A stretch of 64,000 nt of DNA from Rhodococcus sp. 4CII (GTDB lineage: Bacteria; Actinomycetota; Actinomycetes; Mycobacteriales; Mycobacteriaceae), in assembly GCF_014256275.1 (NCBI RefSeq), contig NZ_JACCFE010000002.1:434001-498000 (forward strand). Direction: 5' to 3'. The notes beneath the pieces are model-generated. The model saw only the letters and a list, made by a program, of their open reading frames with translations. It was not told where the DNA came from and did not search any database. This document shows, piece by piece, positions 25,176 through 34,246 of this stretch. The position numbers and the translations under genes are program-made. Every line of letters starts with the position of its first letter. The stretch's first letter is position 1.

Positions 25176-26996
25176 ATGAACACCGTCGTGGACGCGCTGA
25201 TCGGAAAAGTCTTCACCGCAACCCAGGCGAATCGCGGCGGCGAGCTCGCCGACTACATTCCCGAGCTCGCCGCCGTCGCCCCCGACTCGTTCGGCATCTG
25301 CATCGCGACCGTGGACGGCTACGTGTACGAGGTCGGCGACACCCGGCTCCCCTTCACGATCCAGTCCATCTCGAAACCGTTCACCTACGCCCTGGCCCTC
25401 GCCGATCGCGGGTCCGACGCCGTGGCCGAGAAGATCGACGTCGAACCGTCCGGGGAGCCGTTCAACGAGATCAGCCTCGATCCGCGGACGGAGCGGCCCC
25501 GCAATCCGATGATCAACGCCGGGGCGATCACCGCGGCGTCGCTGATCGCCGGGCCGGACGTCGACACCCGGTTCGAGCGGATTCGGTCGACGTATTCGAG
25601 GTACGCGGGACGGGACCTGACGTTCAACCGATCGGTGTACGAATCCGAGTTCCGGACCGGGCACCGCAACCGGGCCATCGGACACATGCTGCGCTCGTTC
25701 GGCATCATCACGGACGACCCCGACGAGGCGGTCGACCTGTATTTCCGCCAGTGTTCCCTCGACGTGACGTGCCGCGACCTGAGCCTGATGGCCGCGACGA
25801 TGGCGAACAACGGCGTCAACCCCGTCACCCGGGACACGGTGCTCGAGCCGGTTCTCGTGGAGCGGGTCCTCAGCGTGATGTCGACGTGCGGCATGTACGA
25901 CGCCGCAGGTAAATGGGTGTACGAGGTCGGGTTGCCCGCCAAGAGCGGGGTCGGGGGCGGCATCGTCGCCGTCCTTCCCGGGCAGATCGGCATCGCGATC
26001 TACTCGCCGCGCCTCGACTCCCACGGCAACAGCGTCCGCGGCGTCGAGGCGTGCCGGGCGCTGTCGAACGAGTTGGAACTGCACTTCCTGCACGTCACGC
26101 GCGCCGCCCGCGCCGCTGTCCGCGCCCGGTACTCCGTGACGGACGCCCCCTCGCGGATGCGGCGCTCCCCCACCGAGCGCGCCGCCCTCGACGACGTCGG
26201 CAAGCGCAGCCGGATCTACGAACTGCACGGGGATCTGCTGTTCGCCGGCGCGGAGAGCGCCGTTCGCGAGATCGGCGCCGTCGAGGAGGAGCTCGACGTG
26301 GTAGTCGTCGACGTCCGGCGCGTCGACGACGTCAGCGGTGTAGCGCGCCGGATGTTCGAGGCGTTGCGGGCCGACCTCGCCGCCCGTGGGTGCGCGATCG
26401 CGTTCGTCGACCCGGCCGGACTGCTCGGCAACACTTACTCCGACCTGTCGGGGAAGTCGGGCCGGGTGTTCGCCGACCTCGACGCCGCCGTGCAGTGGTG
26501 CGAGGACATCCTCCTCGAACGGCACTGCAGCACGGCCCGTCAGCCGTCGTCCGTCACGATCGACCGGCATCCCATGCTGTCCAGCCTCACCCCGGAGCAA
26601 CTCCGGCGGTTCACCCGCGACCTCGTCACTCGCTCCTATGCCCGTGGTGAACTCATCGTTCATCGGGGCGACCGCGCGTGCGGGCTGTTCCTCATCCTGT
26701 CCGGGCAGGTCAGCTCCACGGTCACCGACCCGTCGGGTGCCGTGCACCGGATCATGACGTTGTCGGCGGGAATGAGCTTCGGGGAGATGACGATGATGCT
26801 CGATTCCCGGTTCCTCAACGACGTCCGGGCCGACACCCCGGTGACGGTCGCGGTGCTGACGTCCGAGCGCTACCTCGAAATGGCCTCGGAGGAACCGAAA
26901 CTCAAGTTGGCTTTGCTCGAGCGTCTCGCGTCGGGCGCCTACGAACAGCTCGACGTGATGCTACGGTCCCTGCTGCGGCAGAGCGACAGCATGTGA
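25176..26996 (+). CDS. glsA: glutaminase fused to STAS and cyclic-nucleotide-binding domains
   Basis: Serine-type glutaminase converting glutamine to glutamate and ammonia, with two regulatory domains; 606 residues against about 310 for the plain enzyme. Residues 1-310 are the catalytic domain with the Ser-x-x-Lys dyad in TIQSISKPFTYAL (Ser64, Lys67), NPMINAGAI and SGVGGGIVAVLPGQIGIA. Residues about 345-450 fit a STAS domain (DVVVVDVRRVDDVSGVARRMFEAL). Residues about 470-590 fit a cNMP-binding barrel (GELIVHRGDRACGLFLILSGQVS, SAGMSFGEMTMM). Control of glutaminase activity by a nucleotide or partner protein is inferred. This architecture is known in actinobacteria but poorly studied. Confidence 0.92.
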   Translation: MNTVVDALIGKVFTATQANRGGELADYIPELAAVAPDSFGICIATVDGYVYEVGDTRLPFTIQSISKPFTYALALADRGSDAVAEKIDVEPSGEPFNEISLDPRTERPRNPMINAGAITAASLIAGPDVDTRFERIRSTYSRYAGRDLTFNRSVYESEFRTGHRNRAIGHMLRSFGIITDDPDEAVDLYFRQCSLDVTCRDLSLMAATMANNGVNPVTRDTVLEPVLVERVLSVMSTCGMYDAAGKWVYEVGLPAKSGVGGGIVAVLPGQIGIAIYSPRLDSHGNSVRGVEACRALSNELELHFLHVTRAARAAVRARYSVTDAPSRMRRSPTERAALDDVGKRSRIYELHGDLLFAGAESAVREIGAVEEELDVVVVDVRRVDDVSGVARRMFEALRADLAARGCAIAFVDPAGLLGNTYSDLSGKSGRVFADLDAAVQWCEDILLERHCSTARQPSSVTIDRHPMLSSLTPEQLRRFTRDLVTRSYARGELIVHRGDRACGLFLILSGQVSSTVTDPSGAVHRIMTLSAGMSFGEMTMMLDSRFLNDVRADTPVTVAVLTSERYLEMASEEPKLKLALLERLASGAYEQLDVMLRSLLRQSDSM

Positions 26997-27098
26997 TCGG
27001 CTCCCCGATGACCTCGGGAAAACCCGTTGCCCAATTCGGAGAAATCGGACAGGCTGGGGGCTCCGAATCGACGACGCCGTAATCGAAAGCAGGGGGCA

Positions 27099-28061
27099 AT
27101 GCTCACAGCGACCACGCTCGCCATCGAGACGACAGGGCTCGTCAAGACCTTCGGATCCACCCGCGCCGTCGACGGCCTGGATCTGGCCGTCCCGCTCGGC
27201 GGCGTCTACGGCGTCCTCGGACCGAACGGGGCGGGCAAGACCACCGCGATCCGCATGCTGGCCACGCTGCTGCCGCTGGACGGCGGAACGGCCACCGTGC
27301 TCGGGCACGACGTCGCGAGCGAACCGGACGCCGTCCGCGGCAAGGTCGCCCTCACCGGACAGTTCGCGTCGCTCGACGAGGATCTGACGGGCACCGAGAA
27401 TCTGCTGTTGCTCGGCCGGCTGTACGGGTACTCCCGGGCCGCGGCCCGCACCCGCTCCGAACAGCTGCTGGCCGCCTTCGGACTGGAGGAGGCGGGTAAC
27501 CGGCAGGTGAAGAATTACTCCGGCGGTATGCGCCGGAGGCTCGACATCGCGGCGAGCATCATCGTCACTCCCGAGATGATCTTCCTCGACGAACCCACCA
27601 CCGGACTCGACCCGCGCAGCCGCAACCAGGTGTGGGAGATCATCCGGGCCCTGGTGGCCGGCGGGACGACGGTTCTGCTGACCACGCAGTACCTCGACGA
27701 AGCCGACCAGCTCGCCGACCGGGTGGCCGTCATCGATCACGGCAAGGTCATCGCCGAGGGCACCACGGGCGAACTCAAGGCGTCCGTCGGCTCGGGCGCG
27801 CTGCACGTGCGCGTCACCGATGTCGCCACCCGACCCGCGGCGGCGGCGCTGCTGCGGCAGGTGCTCGAGGTGCCGATCATGGAAGAATCCGACCCGGCCG
27901 CTCTCACCGCGCGCATCGACGACGCGACCCGGGTCTCGCGGGCGCTGCCCGCACTCGACGACGCCGGAATCGCCGTCAGCACGTTCGCACTGGGGCAACC
28001 GAGCCTCGACGAAGTCTTCCTCTCCCTCACCGGCCGACCCACCGAGGAGAATGCGTCATGA
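27099..28061 (+). CDS. DrrA-type ABC exporter ATPase
   Basis: ATPase of an ABC-2 (daunorubicin-resistance-type) exporter, 320 residues from ATG 27099, with AGGGGG just upstream; a longer frame from 27027 has no such support. Walker A GPNGAGKTTAIRML, signature YSGGMRRRLDIAASI, Walker B MIFLDEPTTGLDPRS, switch LLTTQYLDEADQLAD. The C-terminal 90 residues match the DrrA C-terminal domain. The ATG of the permease overlaps its stop. The exported substrate is unknown. Confidence 0.93.
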   Translation: MLTATTLAIETTGLVKTFGSTRAVDGLDLAVPLGGVYGVLGPNGAGKTTAIRMLATLLPLDGGTATVLGHDVASEPDAVRGKVALTGQFASLDEDLTGTENLLLLGRLYGYSRAAARTRSEQLLAAFGLEEAGNRQVKNYSGGMRRRLDIAASIIVTPEMIFLDEPTTGLDPRSRNQVWEIIRALVAGGTTVLLTTQYLDEADQLADRVAVIDHGKVIAEGTTGELKASVGSGALHVRVTDVATRPAAAALLRQVLEVPIMEESDPAALTARIDDATRVSRALPALDDAGIAVSTFALGQPSLDEVFLSLTGRPTEENAS

Positions 28062-28897
28062 CCTCCACCACCGACCGGACCGGCGACACCGCCACCGCTG
28101 TCGCCGACGTCCTGCAGATGCCCGGCCCGCGGCCGGCGCGACCCACCGCCTGGTCCACGTCGCTGTCGTTCGGGTGGCGGGCTCTGCTCAAGATCAAGCA
28201 CGTCCCCGAGCAACTGTTCGACGTGACGATGTTCCCGATCATGTTCACGTTGATGTTCACGTACCTCTTCGGCGGCGCACTCGCCGGATCGACGAGCGCG
28301 TACGTCCAGTTCCTGCTGCCGGGCATCCTCGTGCAGACGGTCGTCATGATCACCATGTACACCGGCCTGACGCTCAACAAGGACATCGAGAAGGGCGTCT
28401 TCGACCGGTTCCGGTCGCTCCCGATCTGGCGGCCGTCACCCCTCGTCGGCGCACTGCTCGGTGACGTCGTCCGCTACACCATCGCCTCGATCATCGTCCT
28501 GATCCTCGGGCTGGTGCTGGGTTTCCGCCCGGACGGCGGTCTCGTCGGCGTGGTCGCGTCGACCGGACTGTTGCTGTTGTTCTCGTTCAGCCTGTCGTGG
28601 ATCTGGACGATGTTCGCGATGCTCATGCGCACCGAACAGGCCGTCATGGGCGTGTCGATGTTCATCCTGTTCCCGCTGACGTTTGCCAGCAACATCTTCG
28701 TCGATCCCGCGACCATGCCGGGCTGGCTCCAGGCATTCGTCGGCGTCAACCCGATCAGCACGCTGGTGACGTCCATCCGCGGGCTCATGGCCGGGTCGGT
28801 CGAGATGGCCGACCTCGCCGTCGTCTTCGGTTGGTGCGCCGGGTTCGTGGTGATCTTCGGACCGTTGACGATGCGGCTGTACAACCGTAAGTCGTGA
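28058..28897 (+). CDS. DrrB-type ABC-2 exporter permease
   Basis: Membrane subunit of the exporter, 279 residues, with six predicted membrane segments (first around FPIMFTLMFTYLFGGALAG) and the ABC-2 signature region around MFILFPLTFASNIFVDPATMPGWLQAFVGVNPIS, which is typical of DrrB. The ATG overlaps the ATPase stop; its own stop overlaps the GTG of the SIMPL gene, so the three are one transcription unit. Confidence 0.92.
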   Translation: MTSTTDRTGDTATAVADVLQMPGPRPARPTAWSTSLSFGWRALLKIKHVPEQLFDVTMFPIMFTLMFTYLFGGALAGSTSAYVQFLLPGILVQTVVMITMYTGLTLNKDIEKGVFDRFRSLPIWRPSPLVGALLGDVVRYTIASIIVLILGLVLGFRPDGGLVGVVASTGLLLLFSFSLSWIWTMFAMLMRTEQAVMGVSMFILFPLTFASNIFVDPATMPGWLQAFVGVNPISTLVTSIRGLMAGSVEMADLAVVFGWCAGFVVIFGPLTMRLYNRKS

Positions 28898-29556
28898 CGG
28901 TGGCCACCCTCGAACCCGCCGAGCGCTCGGTGACGGTCCGTGGATCCGGAATCGTGTCCGCGGTTCCGGATCTCGTCCGTGCCACCGTCACCGTGACGGC
29001 GACACGTCCCGCGGTCGCTGCCGCCTTCGAGGCGGTGTCCCGGTCCACCACGGCCGTCACCGATGTTCTACAGGGCCACGGTGTCTCGGGCCCCGACCTC
29101 GCGACCACCGGATTGTCCGTGCACTCGGAAACCACCTGGACCGAGGGCCGGGGCAGCGAGGTGACGGGCTACACCGCGGCCACGACGCTGCAGATCACCG
29201 TCCGCGCCGACGGCGCGTCCGCCGCGTCACCGGCACAGGTGGTGGCGGACTGCGTGGGCGCGGGCGGCGACGACATCCGCCTCGGCGGACTCGAATTCGA
29301 TTTCGCCGACCCCGCCGCCCTGACGGCCACCGCCCGGGAGCGGGCCTGGGCCGACGCGCTCGCGAAGGCTGAGCAGTACGCCTCGCTGTCGCATCGCGCG
29401 CTGGGCGAGGTGCTGGAGATCTCGGAAGTCGACACCGGCGACGTGTCGCCGCGGCCGGTCGTGAAGGCGTTCGCGGCGGCCGACTCCCCGATCCCCGTCG
29501 AACGGGGTGAGAAACCGACACGGGTCGATGTCCGGGTGCGGTGGCGCCTGACTTAG
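28894..29556 (+). CDS. SIMPL (DUF541) domain protein
   Basis: 220-residue SIMPL-domain protein without a clear signal peptide, so apparently cytoplasmic, unlike most family members, which are exported. Conserved blocks are VTVRGSGIVSAVPDLVRATVTV, TTGLSVHSETTW and ARERAWADALAKAEQYASL. The GTG start overlaps the permease stop (GTGA) and it is co-transcribed with the exporter. Its 3' end overlaps the convergent MarR gene by four bases. The family's function is not settled. Confidence 0.88.
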   Translation: MTVATLEPAERSVTVRGSGIVSAVPDLVRATVTVTATRPAVAAAFEAVSRSTTAVTDVLQGHGVSGPDLATTGLSVHSETTWTEGRGSEVTGYTAATTLQITVRADGASAASPAQVVADCVGAGGDDIRLGGLEFDFADPAALTATARERAWADALAKAEQYASLSHRALGEVLEISEVDTGDVSPRPVVKAFAAADSPIPVERGEKPTRVDVRVRWRLT

Positions 29557-30011
29557 ACCCGCGGACCGCGCTGCTGCACCGACGCGGCGAACGTATCGCT
29601 GAGCTGGGTCAGCGCCGTCACAGCGGCCAGGGCCTGTTCCTGGGACCAGCCTTCGAGCATGCCGCGCAGCCGTTCCGCCCGCCGTTCGGTGGTCTCGCGC
29701 AGAATGTCCATTCCGTTCGGCGACACCCGGATTCGGGAGGCACGCTTGTCGTCGGGGTCCGCTGTCCGGGACACGTAACCCGCCTCGACCAACTCCGAGA
29801 TCTGCCGGCTGAGCGACGACTGACTGACGCACAGATCGGTGGCCAGTTCGTTCTGCCGGCATTCCCCCCGCGCGGCGAGCACGAAGAGCACGCTCGTCAA
29901 CGCCGGCGCGAGCGGTGTCTCACCCCCGGCGGCGACGACCGCCCGCAACGATCGCCCGAGTGCGAAGACCGCATCGACGAGCGCTTGCGCAGTATCTGCC
30001 TGTACCGACAT
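29553..30011 (-). CDS. MarR family regulator
   Basis: Winged-helix repressor of 152 residues. The recognition part reads CRQNELATDLCVSQSSLSRQISELVEAGYVSRTADPDDKRASRIRVSP (here residues about 52-100), including the DPDDKR wing typical of MarR. It converges with the exporter/SIMPL operon and is a plausible regulator of it. An imperfect GTTG/CAAC repeat around 30060-30080 upstream of its start could be an autoregulatory site but is weak. Confidence 0.9.
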   Translation of the reverse strand: MSVQADTAQALVDAVFALGRSLRAVVAAGGETPLAPALTSVLFVLAARGECRQNELATDLCVSQSSLSRQISELVEAGYVSRTADPDDKRASRIRVSPNGMDILRETTERRAERLRGMLEGWSQEQALAAVTALTQLSDTFAASVQQRGPRV

Positions 30012-30093
30012 CCAGTCCCCGTCCCACCACTACTTCTGTGCGGCTCGACTATACGTAAAGTTGCGTTCGGTAAACAACGATGCGACCCGGCGT

Positions 30094-31401
30094 TCAGCGG
30101 GTCAGCAACGCGATGCACTCCACGTGGTGGGTGAGCGGGAACGCATCGAACGCGCGGAGCCCGTCGAGCCGGAATCCGTGCCCGAGGTAGAGACCGATGT
30201 CGCGGGCGAACGACGCCGGATCGCATCCTACGTGCACGACGCGTTCGGCGCCCGCGGCCGCCACAGCATCGATCACGTCCCGCCCCGCACCCGCACGCGG
30301 CGGATCGAGCACCACCACGCGCGGCGGAGCGGTCAGCCCGGCGATCGCGCGCTCCACCCGGTCGGCGTGGAAACGCACCTGCGGAACGTCGGACAGCGCG
30401 GCCTTCCCGTCCGAGACGGCCTGGCGCGAGGACTCGACGGACTCCACCTGCCCCGACGGTCCGGCATGTCCCGCGAGGGCCGCGGCGAACACTCCCACCC
30501 CGCCGTACAGATCCCAGGCGGTCTCCCCGGCGGACATCCCGGCCCAGTCGGCGACCACGGCCGAATACGTGTCCGCGGCGCCGCGGTGCGCCTGCCAGAA
30601 CCCGGTGGCGGCAAGCACCCATTCGCGGTCGCCCACCCGTTCCACCGGACGACCCGAACCGACGACCACCCGCTCGGCGCGCGGGGCACCACCGGCCGCG
30701 CGACGTGCCATGGCGCCGCGCCGCCCGGGACTGGTCCGGCCGGTCCGCGACACCTTCGGCGGAGCGATCTCGACGACGTGCCGCTCCCCCGTGCCGTCGA
30801 GAACGATCTGTACCTCGCTGCCCGGCCGCCACTCACCTTCACCCACACCGTCATAGGCGGCGGCGTCGATCTGCGGGCACGCGAGGTCGGTGACGATGCC
30901 CGAACTGCGGTGCCGGTGGTAGCCGGGGCGTCCGTCCTGATCGACGGCGAGCCGTACCCGCGTGCGCCAGCCGGTGCCGTTCCCGGTGCCGGGCAGCTCC
31001 TCGACCTCCACGTCCCGCTGCACCCGCGCGAGCCGCACCAGTTGTTCCGACACCACCTGAGACTTCATGTCCCGCTGCACGTGCAGGCTCGCGTGCGAGA
31101 AGTCGCAACAGCCCGCGCCACCGGGGCCCGATACCGGGCACACCGGCGTAACCCGCTCCGGGGACGCGTCGAGGATGTCGATCGCGTCGGCCCGGCAGTA
31201 GGACCCGCCGCGGTCTTCGGTGACGAGCGCCGTTACCCGCTCACCCGGCAGTCCGTGCCGGACGAAGACCACCCGGCCCTCGTGCCGGGCGACGACGAAA
31301 CCGCCGTGCCCGGGATTTCCCAGCCGCAGTTCGAGGCGGCGGTCCAACCAGTTCTCACTCAACGCGTCTCGCCCGTCACTTCTCGTCGGGTTCGTAGCCA
31401 C
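30094..31401 (-). CDS. TrmA/RlmD-type RNA 5-methyluridine methyltransferase
   Basis: SAM-dependent class I RNA methyltransferase of the RumA/TrmA family, 435 residues from GTG 31401. An N-terminal TRAM-like OB domain (LELRLGNPGHGGFVVARHEG) is followed by a cysteine-rich patch CPVSGPGGAGCCDFSH that could hold an iron-sulfur cluster. The SAM motif is AWDLYGGVGVFAAALAG, and VVLDPPRAGAG and the catalytic cysteine in VVHVGCDPASFARD follow. The start lies 26 bases inside the preceding permease gene. Target RNA (tRNA or 23S) cannot be told. Confidence 0.9.
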   Translation of the reverse strand: MATNPTRSDGRDALSENWLDRRLELRLGNPGHGGFVVARHEGRVVFVRHGLPGERVTALVTEDRGGSYCRADAIDILDASPERVTPVCPVSGPGGAGCCDFSHASLHVQRDMKSQVVSEQLVRLARVQRDVEVEELPGTGNGTGWRTRVRLAVDQDGRPGYHRHRSSGIVTDLACPQIDAAAYDGVGEGEWRPGSEVQIVLDGTGERHVVEIAPPKVSRTGRTSPGRRGAMARRAAGGAPRAERVVVGSGRPVERVGDREWVLAATGFWQAHRGAADTYSAVVADWAGMSAGETAWDLYGGVGVFAAALAGHAGPSGQVESVESSRQAVSDGKAALSDVPQVRFHADRVERAIAGLTAPPRVVVLDPPRAGAGRDVIDAVAAAGAERVVHVGCDPASFARDIGLYLGHGFRLDGLRAFDAFPLTHHVECIALLTR

Positions 31402-33370
31402 GGCGCGAGGCCCCGGCCGTGTATTCGATGTTCAGGGTCTTCGCCTTCTCGGACGAGTTCAGCTGCCACGGAACGCTGGTGACCATGACACCCGGCTGGA
31501 ACAGCAGACGACTCTTCAGTCGCAGCGCACTCTGGTTGTGCAGGATCTGCTCCCACCAGTGCCCCACCACGTACTCGGGGATGAACACGGTGACCACGTC
31601 CCGCGGCGAGTCCTTGCGGACGCGGCGCACGTAGTCGAGAACCGGTTTGGTGATCTCCCGGTACGGCGACTCGATCACCTTCAGCGGCACCGCGATGTCG
31701 CTCTTCTCCCACTGACGCACGAGCGCCCGCGTGTCGGGTTCGTCGACATTCACCGTGATCGCCTCGAGCGTGTCCGGCCGGGTGGCCCGGGCGTACGCGA
31801 GCGCGCGCATCGTCGGCATGTGCAGCTTCGAGACGAGGACGATCGAGTGCGTCCGGCTGGGCAGCACCCCGTCCCATTCCTGTTCCTCGAGTTCCCGCGC
31901 CACGCTGTCGTAGTGCTTCCGGATCAGCTTCATCACGACGAAGATCGCGACCATGGCCACGATCGCGATCCACGCGCCGGCCGCGAACTTCGTGATGAGC
32001 ACGATGACGAGCACGGCGCCGGTCATGGCGAGGCCGATGGAGTTGATCACCCGGGAACGCTGCATCCGCCGCCGCTGGGCGGCGTCGTTCTCGGACTTCA
32101 AGTGCCGGGTCCAGTGCCGGATCATGCCGGTCTGGCTCAGCACGAAGGACACGAACACACCGACGATATAGAGCTGGATCAGCTTGGTGACCTCGGCGCC
32201 GAACAGGACGACAAAGGCGATCGCGGCGCCGGACAGGAACAGGATGCCGTTGCTGAACGCCAGGCGGTCGCCGCGGGTGTGCAGCTGACGGGGCAGGTAG
32301 CGGTCCTGCGCGAGGATCGATCCGAGCACCGGGAACCCGTTGAATGCGGTGTTGGCCGCCAGCACGAGGATCAGGGCCGTGACGATGGCGATGAAATAGA
32401 ACCCGATCGGGAACCCGCCGAACACCGTCTCGGCGATCTGGGCGATCAACGTCTTCTGGTGATAGCCGTCCGGGGCGCCGATCAGCTGCTCCGCCGGGCT
32501 GTGCGCGTACACGATCCCGATCTTCTGGGCCAGGATGATGATGCCCATCAGCAGCACGACGGCGATCGAACCCAGCAGCAGAAGCGTGGTGGCCGCATTG
32601 CGGGACTTCGGCTTCTGGAATGCCGGAACACCGTTGCTGATCGCCTCGACACCGGTCAGGGCCGCACACCCGGACGAGAACGCGCGCGCGATGAGGAACG
32701 CGAACGCGATCCCGTACAAATTGGAATCCTCGGCTTCTAGTTGGAACCCGGACGATTCGGCCCGCAGGTCCTCACCCAGGACGAAGATCCGGAAGAAGCC
32801 CCACAGCAACATCAGGACCATTCCGACGATGAATGCGTACGTCGGGATCGCGAAGGCGGCACCGGATTCGCGGATGCCGCGCAAGTTGATCGCGGTCAGC
32901 AGGACGATGGCCGCGACCGCGAACAGCACCTTGTGCTGGGCGACGAACGGCACCGCCGAACCGATGTTGGAGGCCGCCGACGAGATGGACACCGCGACGG
33001 TGAGGACGTAGTCCACCAGCAGGGCGCTGCCGACCGTGAGTCCCGCATTGGGTCCGAGATTGACGGTCGCGACCTCGTAGTCGCCACCGCCCGATGGGTA
33101 GGCGTGCACGTTCTGCCGGTAGCTGGCGACGACCACGGCCATCACCGCGGCGACGGCGAGGCCGATCCAGGGGGTGTAGGCGTAGGCGGAGATACCCGCC
33201 ACCGACAGCACGAGGAAGATTTCCTCGGGGGCGTACGCCACCGAGGACATCGCGTCGGACGCGAAGACCGGGAGGGCGATCCTCTTGGGAAGCAGCGTGT
33301 GCCCGAGCTTGTCGCTCCGGAAGGGTCTGCCTAGCAGTAGCCGCTTTGTGGCGGTCGAGAGCTTTGACAC
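31376..33370 (-). CDS. APC-superfamily permease, KimA-like potassium transporter
   Basis: 664 residues from GTG 33370 (VSKLSTATKRLLLGRPF); an in-frame extension to 33508 is poorly supported. About twelve membrane segments span residues 30-470, followed by a cytoplasmic domain of about 190 residues (SIVLVSKLHMPTMRALAYA onward). The start FRSDKLGHTLLPKRIALPVFASDAMSSVAYAPEE (helix 1) and YPSGGGDYEVA are typical of the KimA/YdaO group, a high-affinity K+/H+ symporter in Bacillus. It is divergent from two TrkA-type K+ regulators, as in mycobacteria. K+ transport is inferred from family and neighbours; an amino acid substrate is the alternative. Confidence 0.85.
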   Translation of the reverse strand: MSKLSTATKRLLLGRPFRSDKLGHTLLPKRIALPVFASDAMSSVAYAPEEIFLVLSVAGISAYAYTPWIGLAVAAVMAVVVASYRQNVHAYPSGGGDYEVATVNLGPNAGLTVGSALLVDYVLTVAVSISSAASNIGSAVPFVAQHKVLFAVAAIVLLTAINLRGIRESGAAFAIPTYAFIVGMVLMLLWGFFRIFVLGEDLRAESSGFQLEAEDSNLYGIAFAFLIARAFSSGCAALTGVEAISNGVPAFQKPKSRNAATTLLLLGSIAVVLLMGIIILAQKIGIVYAHSPAEQLIGAPDGYHQKTLIAQIAETVFGGFPIGFYFIAIVTALILVLAANTAFNGFPVLGSILAQDRYLPRQLHTRGDRLAFSNGILFLSGAAIAFVVLFGAEVTKLIQLYIVGVFVSFVLSQTGMIRHWTRHLKSENDAAQRRRMQRSRVINSIGLAMTGAVLVIVLITKFAAGAWIAIVAMVAIFVVMKLIRKHYDSVARELEEQEWDGVLPSRTHSIVLVSKLHMPTMRALAYARATRPDTLEAITVNVDEPDTRALVRQWEKSDIAVPLKVIESPYREITKPVLDYVRRVRKDSPRDVVTVFIPEYVVGHWWEQILHNQSALRLKSRLLFQPGVMVTSVPWQLNSSEKAKTLNIEYTAGASRRGYEPDEK

Positions 33371-33532
33371 TGCCAAAGCGTAAGCCGTCCGCGGAAAAGC
33401 TGGACCCTCACCCACCAATGTGTCCGGATTGCGATCTCTGTCGCGGTTGCTCTTCCGTCTGCGCACTGTACGGTTCGATTCGGTACGCACGTACTCGAGA
33501 CGTGACACCAGAGCCCATGAACGGAGTACAAG

Positions 33533-34198
33533 GTGTATGTGGTCATCATGGGATGCGGCCGGGTCGGCTCATCCCTCGCCGGCTCGCTGACCCGGATCGG
33601 CCACGAGGTCGCGGTCATCGATCGTGATCCCGCCGCCTTCCTGCGTCTCGAACCCGACTTCCCCGGCCACACCGTCGTCGGCATGGGGTTCGACCGCGAC
33701 GTACTGGTCAAGGCCGGTATCGAGCGGGCCGAGGCGTTCGCCGCAGTGTCGTCCGGAGACAACTCCAACATCATCTCCGCGCGCGTGGCCCGGGAAACGT
33801 TCGGCGTGGAACGCGTCGTCGCCCGCATCTACGACGCGAAGCGCGCCGCCGTGTACGAGCGGCTCGGAATTCCCACCGTCGCCACAGTCCCCTGGTCGAC
33901 GGACCGCTTCCTGCACACCCTCACCCGCGACAGCCAGACCGCCAAGTGGCGGGATCCCTCGGGAACGGTCGCGGTCACCGAGTTGTCCCTGCACGAGGAC
34001 TGGATCGGCAAGCCGGTCGCCGAACTCGAGGCGGCGACGAATTCGCGTGTCGCGTTCATCATCCGCTTCGGCACCGGCGTGCTGCCCGACCGCAAGACGG
34101 TCTTCCAGGCCGACGACCAGGTGTACATCGCTGCCGTGTCGGGAACCGTGGCCGAAGCCGTCGCGCTCGCGGGCAATCCCCCGCCCTCGGACAACTGA
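33533..34198 (+). CDS. ceoB: TrkA-type potassium uptake regulator CeoB
   Basis: Cytoplasmic RCK protein of 221 residues from GTG 33533. The N-terminal Rossmann NAD(H)-binding domain begins YVVIMGCGRVGSSLAGSL with acidic VIDRDP at the end of strand 2; the RCK_C domain (about 140-215) begins VTELSLHEDWIGKP. It forms a pair with ceoC, 48 bases downstream. A TrkH/TrkG membrane subunit is not encoded here, but the divergent KimA-like permease may be the partner. Confidence 0.92.
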   Translation: MYVVIMGCGRVGSSLAGSLTRIGHEVAVIDRDPAAFLRLEPDFPGHTVVGMGFDRDVLVKAGIERAEAFAAVSSGDNSNIISARVARETFGVERVVARIYDAKRAAVYERLGIPTVATVPWSTDRFLHTLTRDSQTAKWRDPSGTVAVTELSLHEDWIGKPVAELEAATNSRVAFIIRFGTGVLPDRKTVFQADDQVYIAAVSGTVAEAVALAGNPPPSDN

Positions 34199-34246
34199 CA
34201 CGACAGTGAGAATATTCACGATCGACCACCCGAACGGAAGCACACG

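Noticed and set aside
33371..33532. c-di-AMP (ydaO) riboswitch upstream of the KimA-like gene
   Set aside because: Bacillus kimA has one, but the 162-base divergent gap here shows no conserved ydaO-like elements that I could find by eye.
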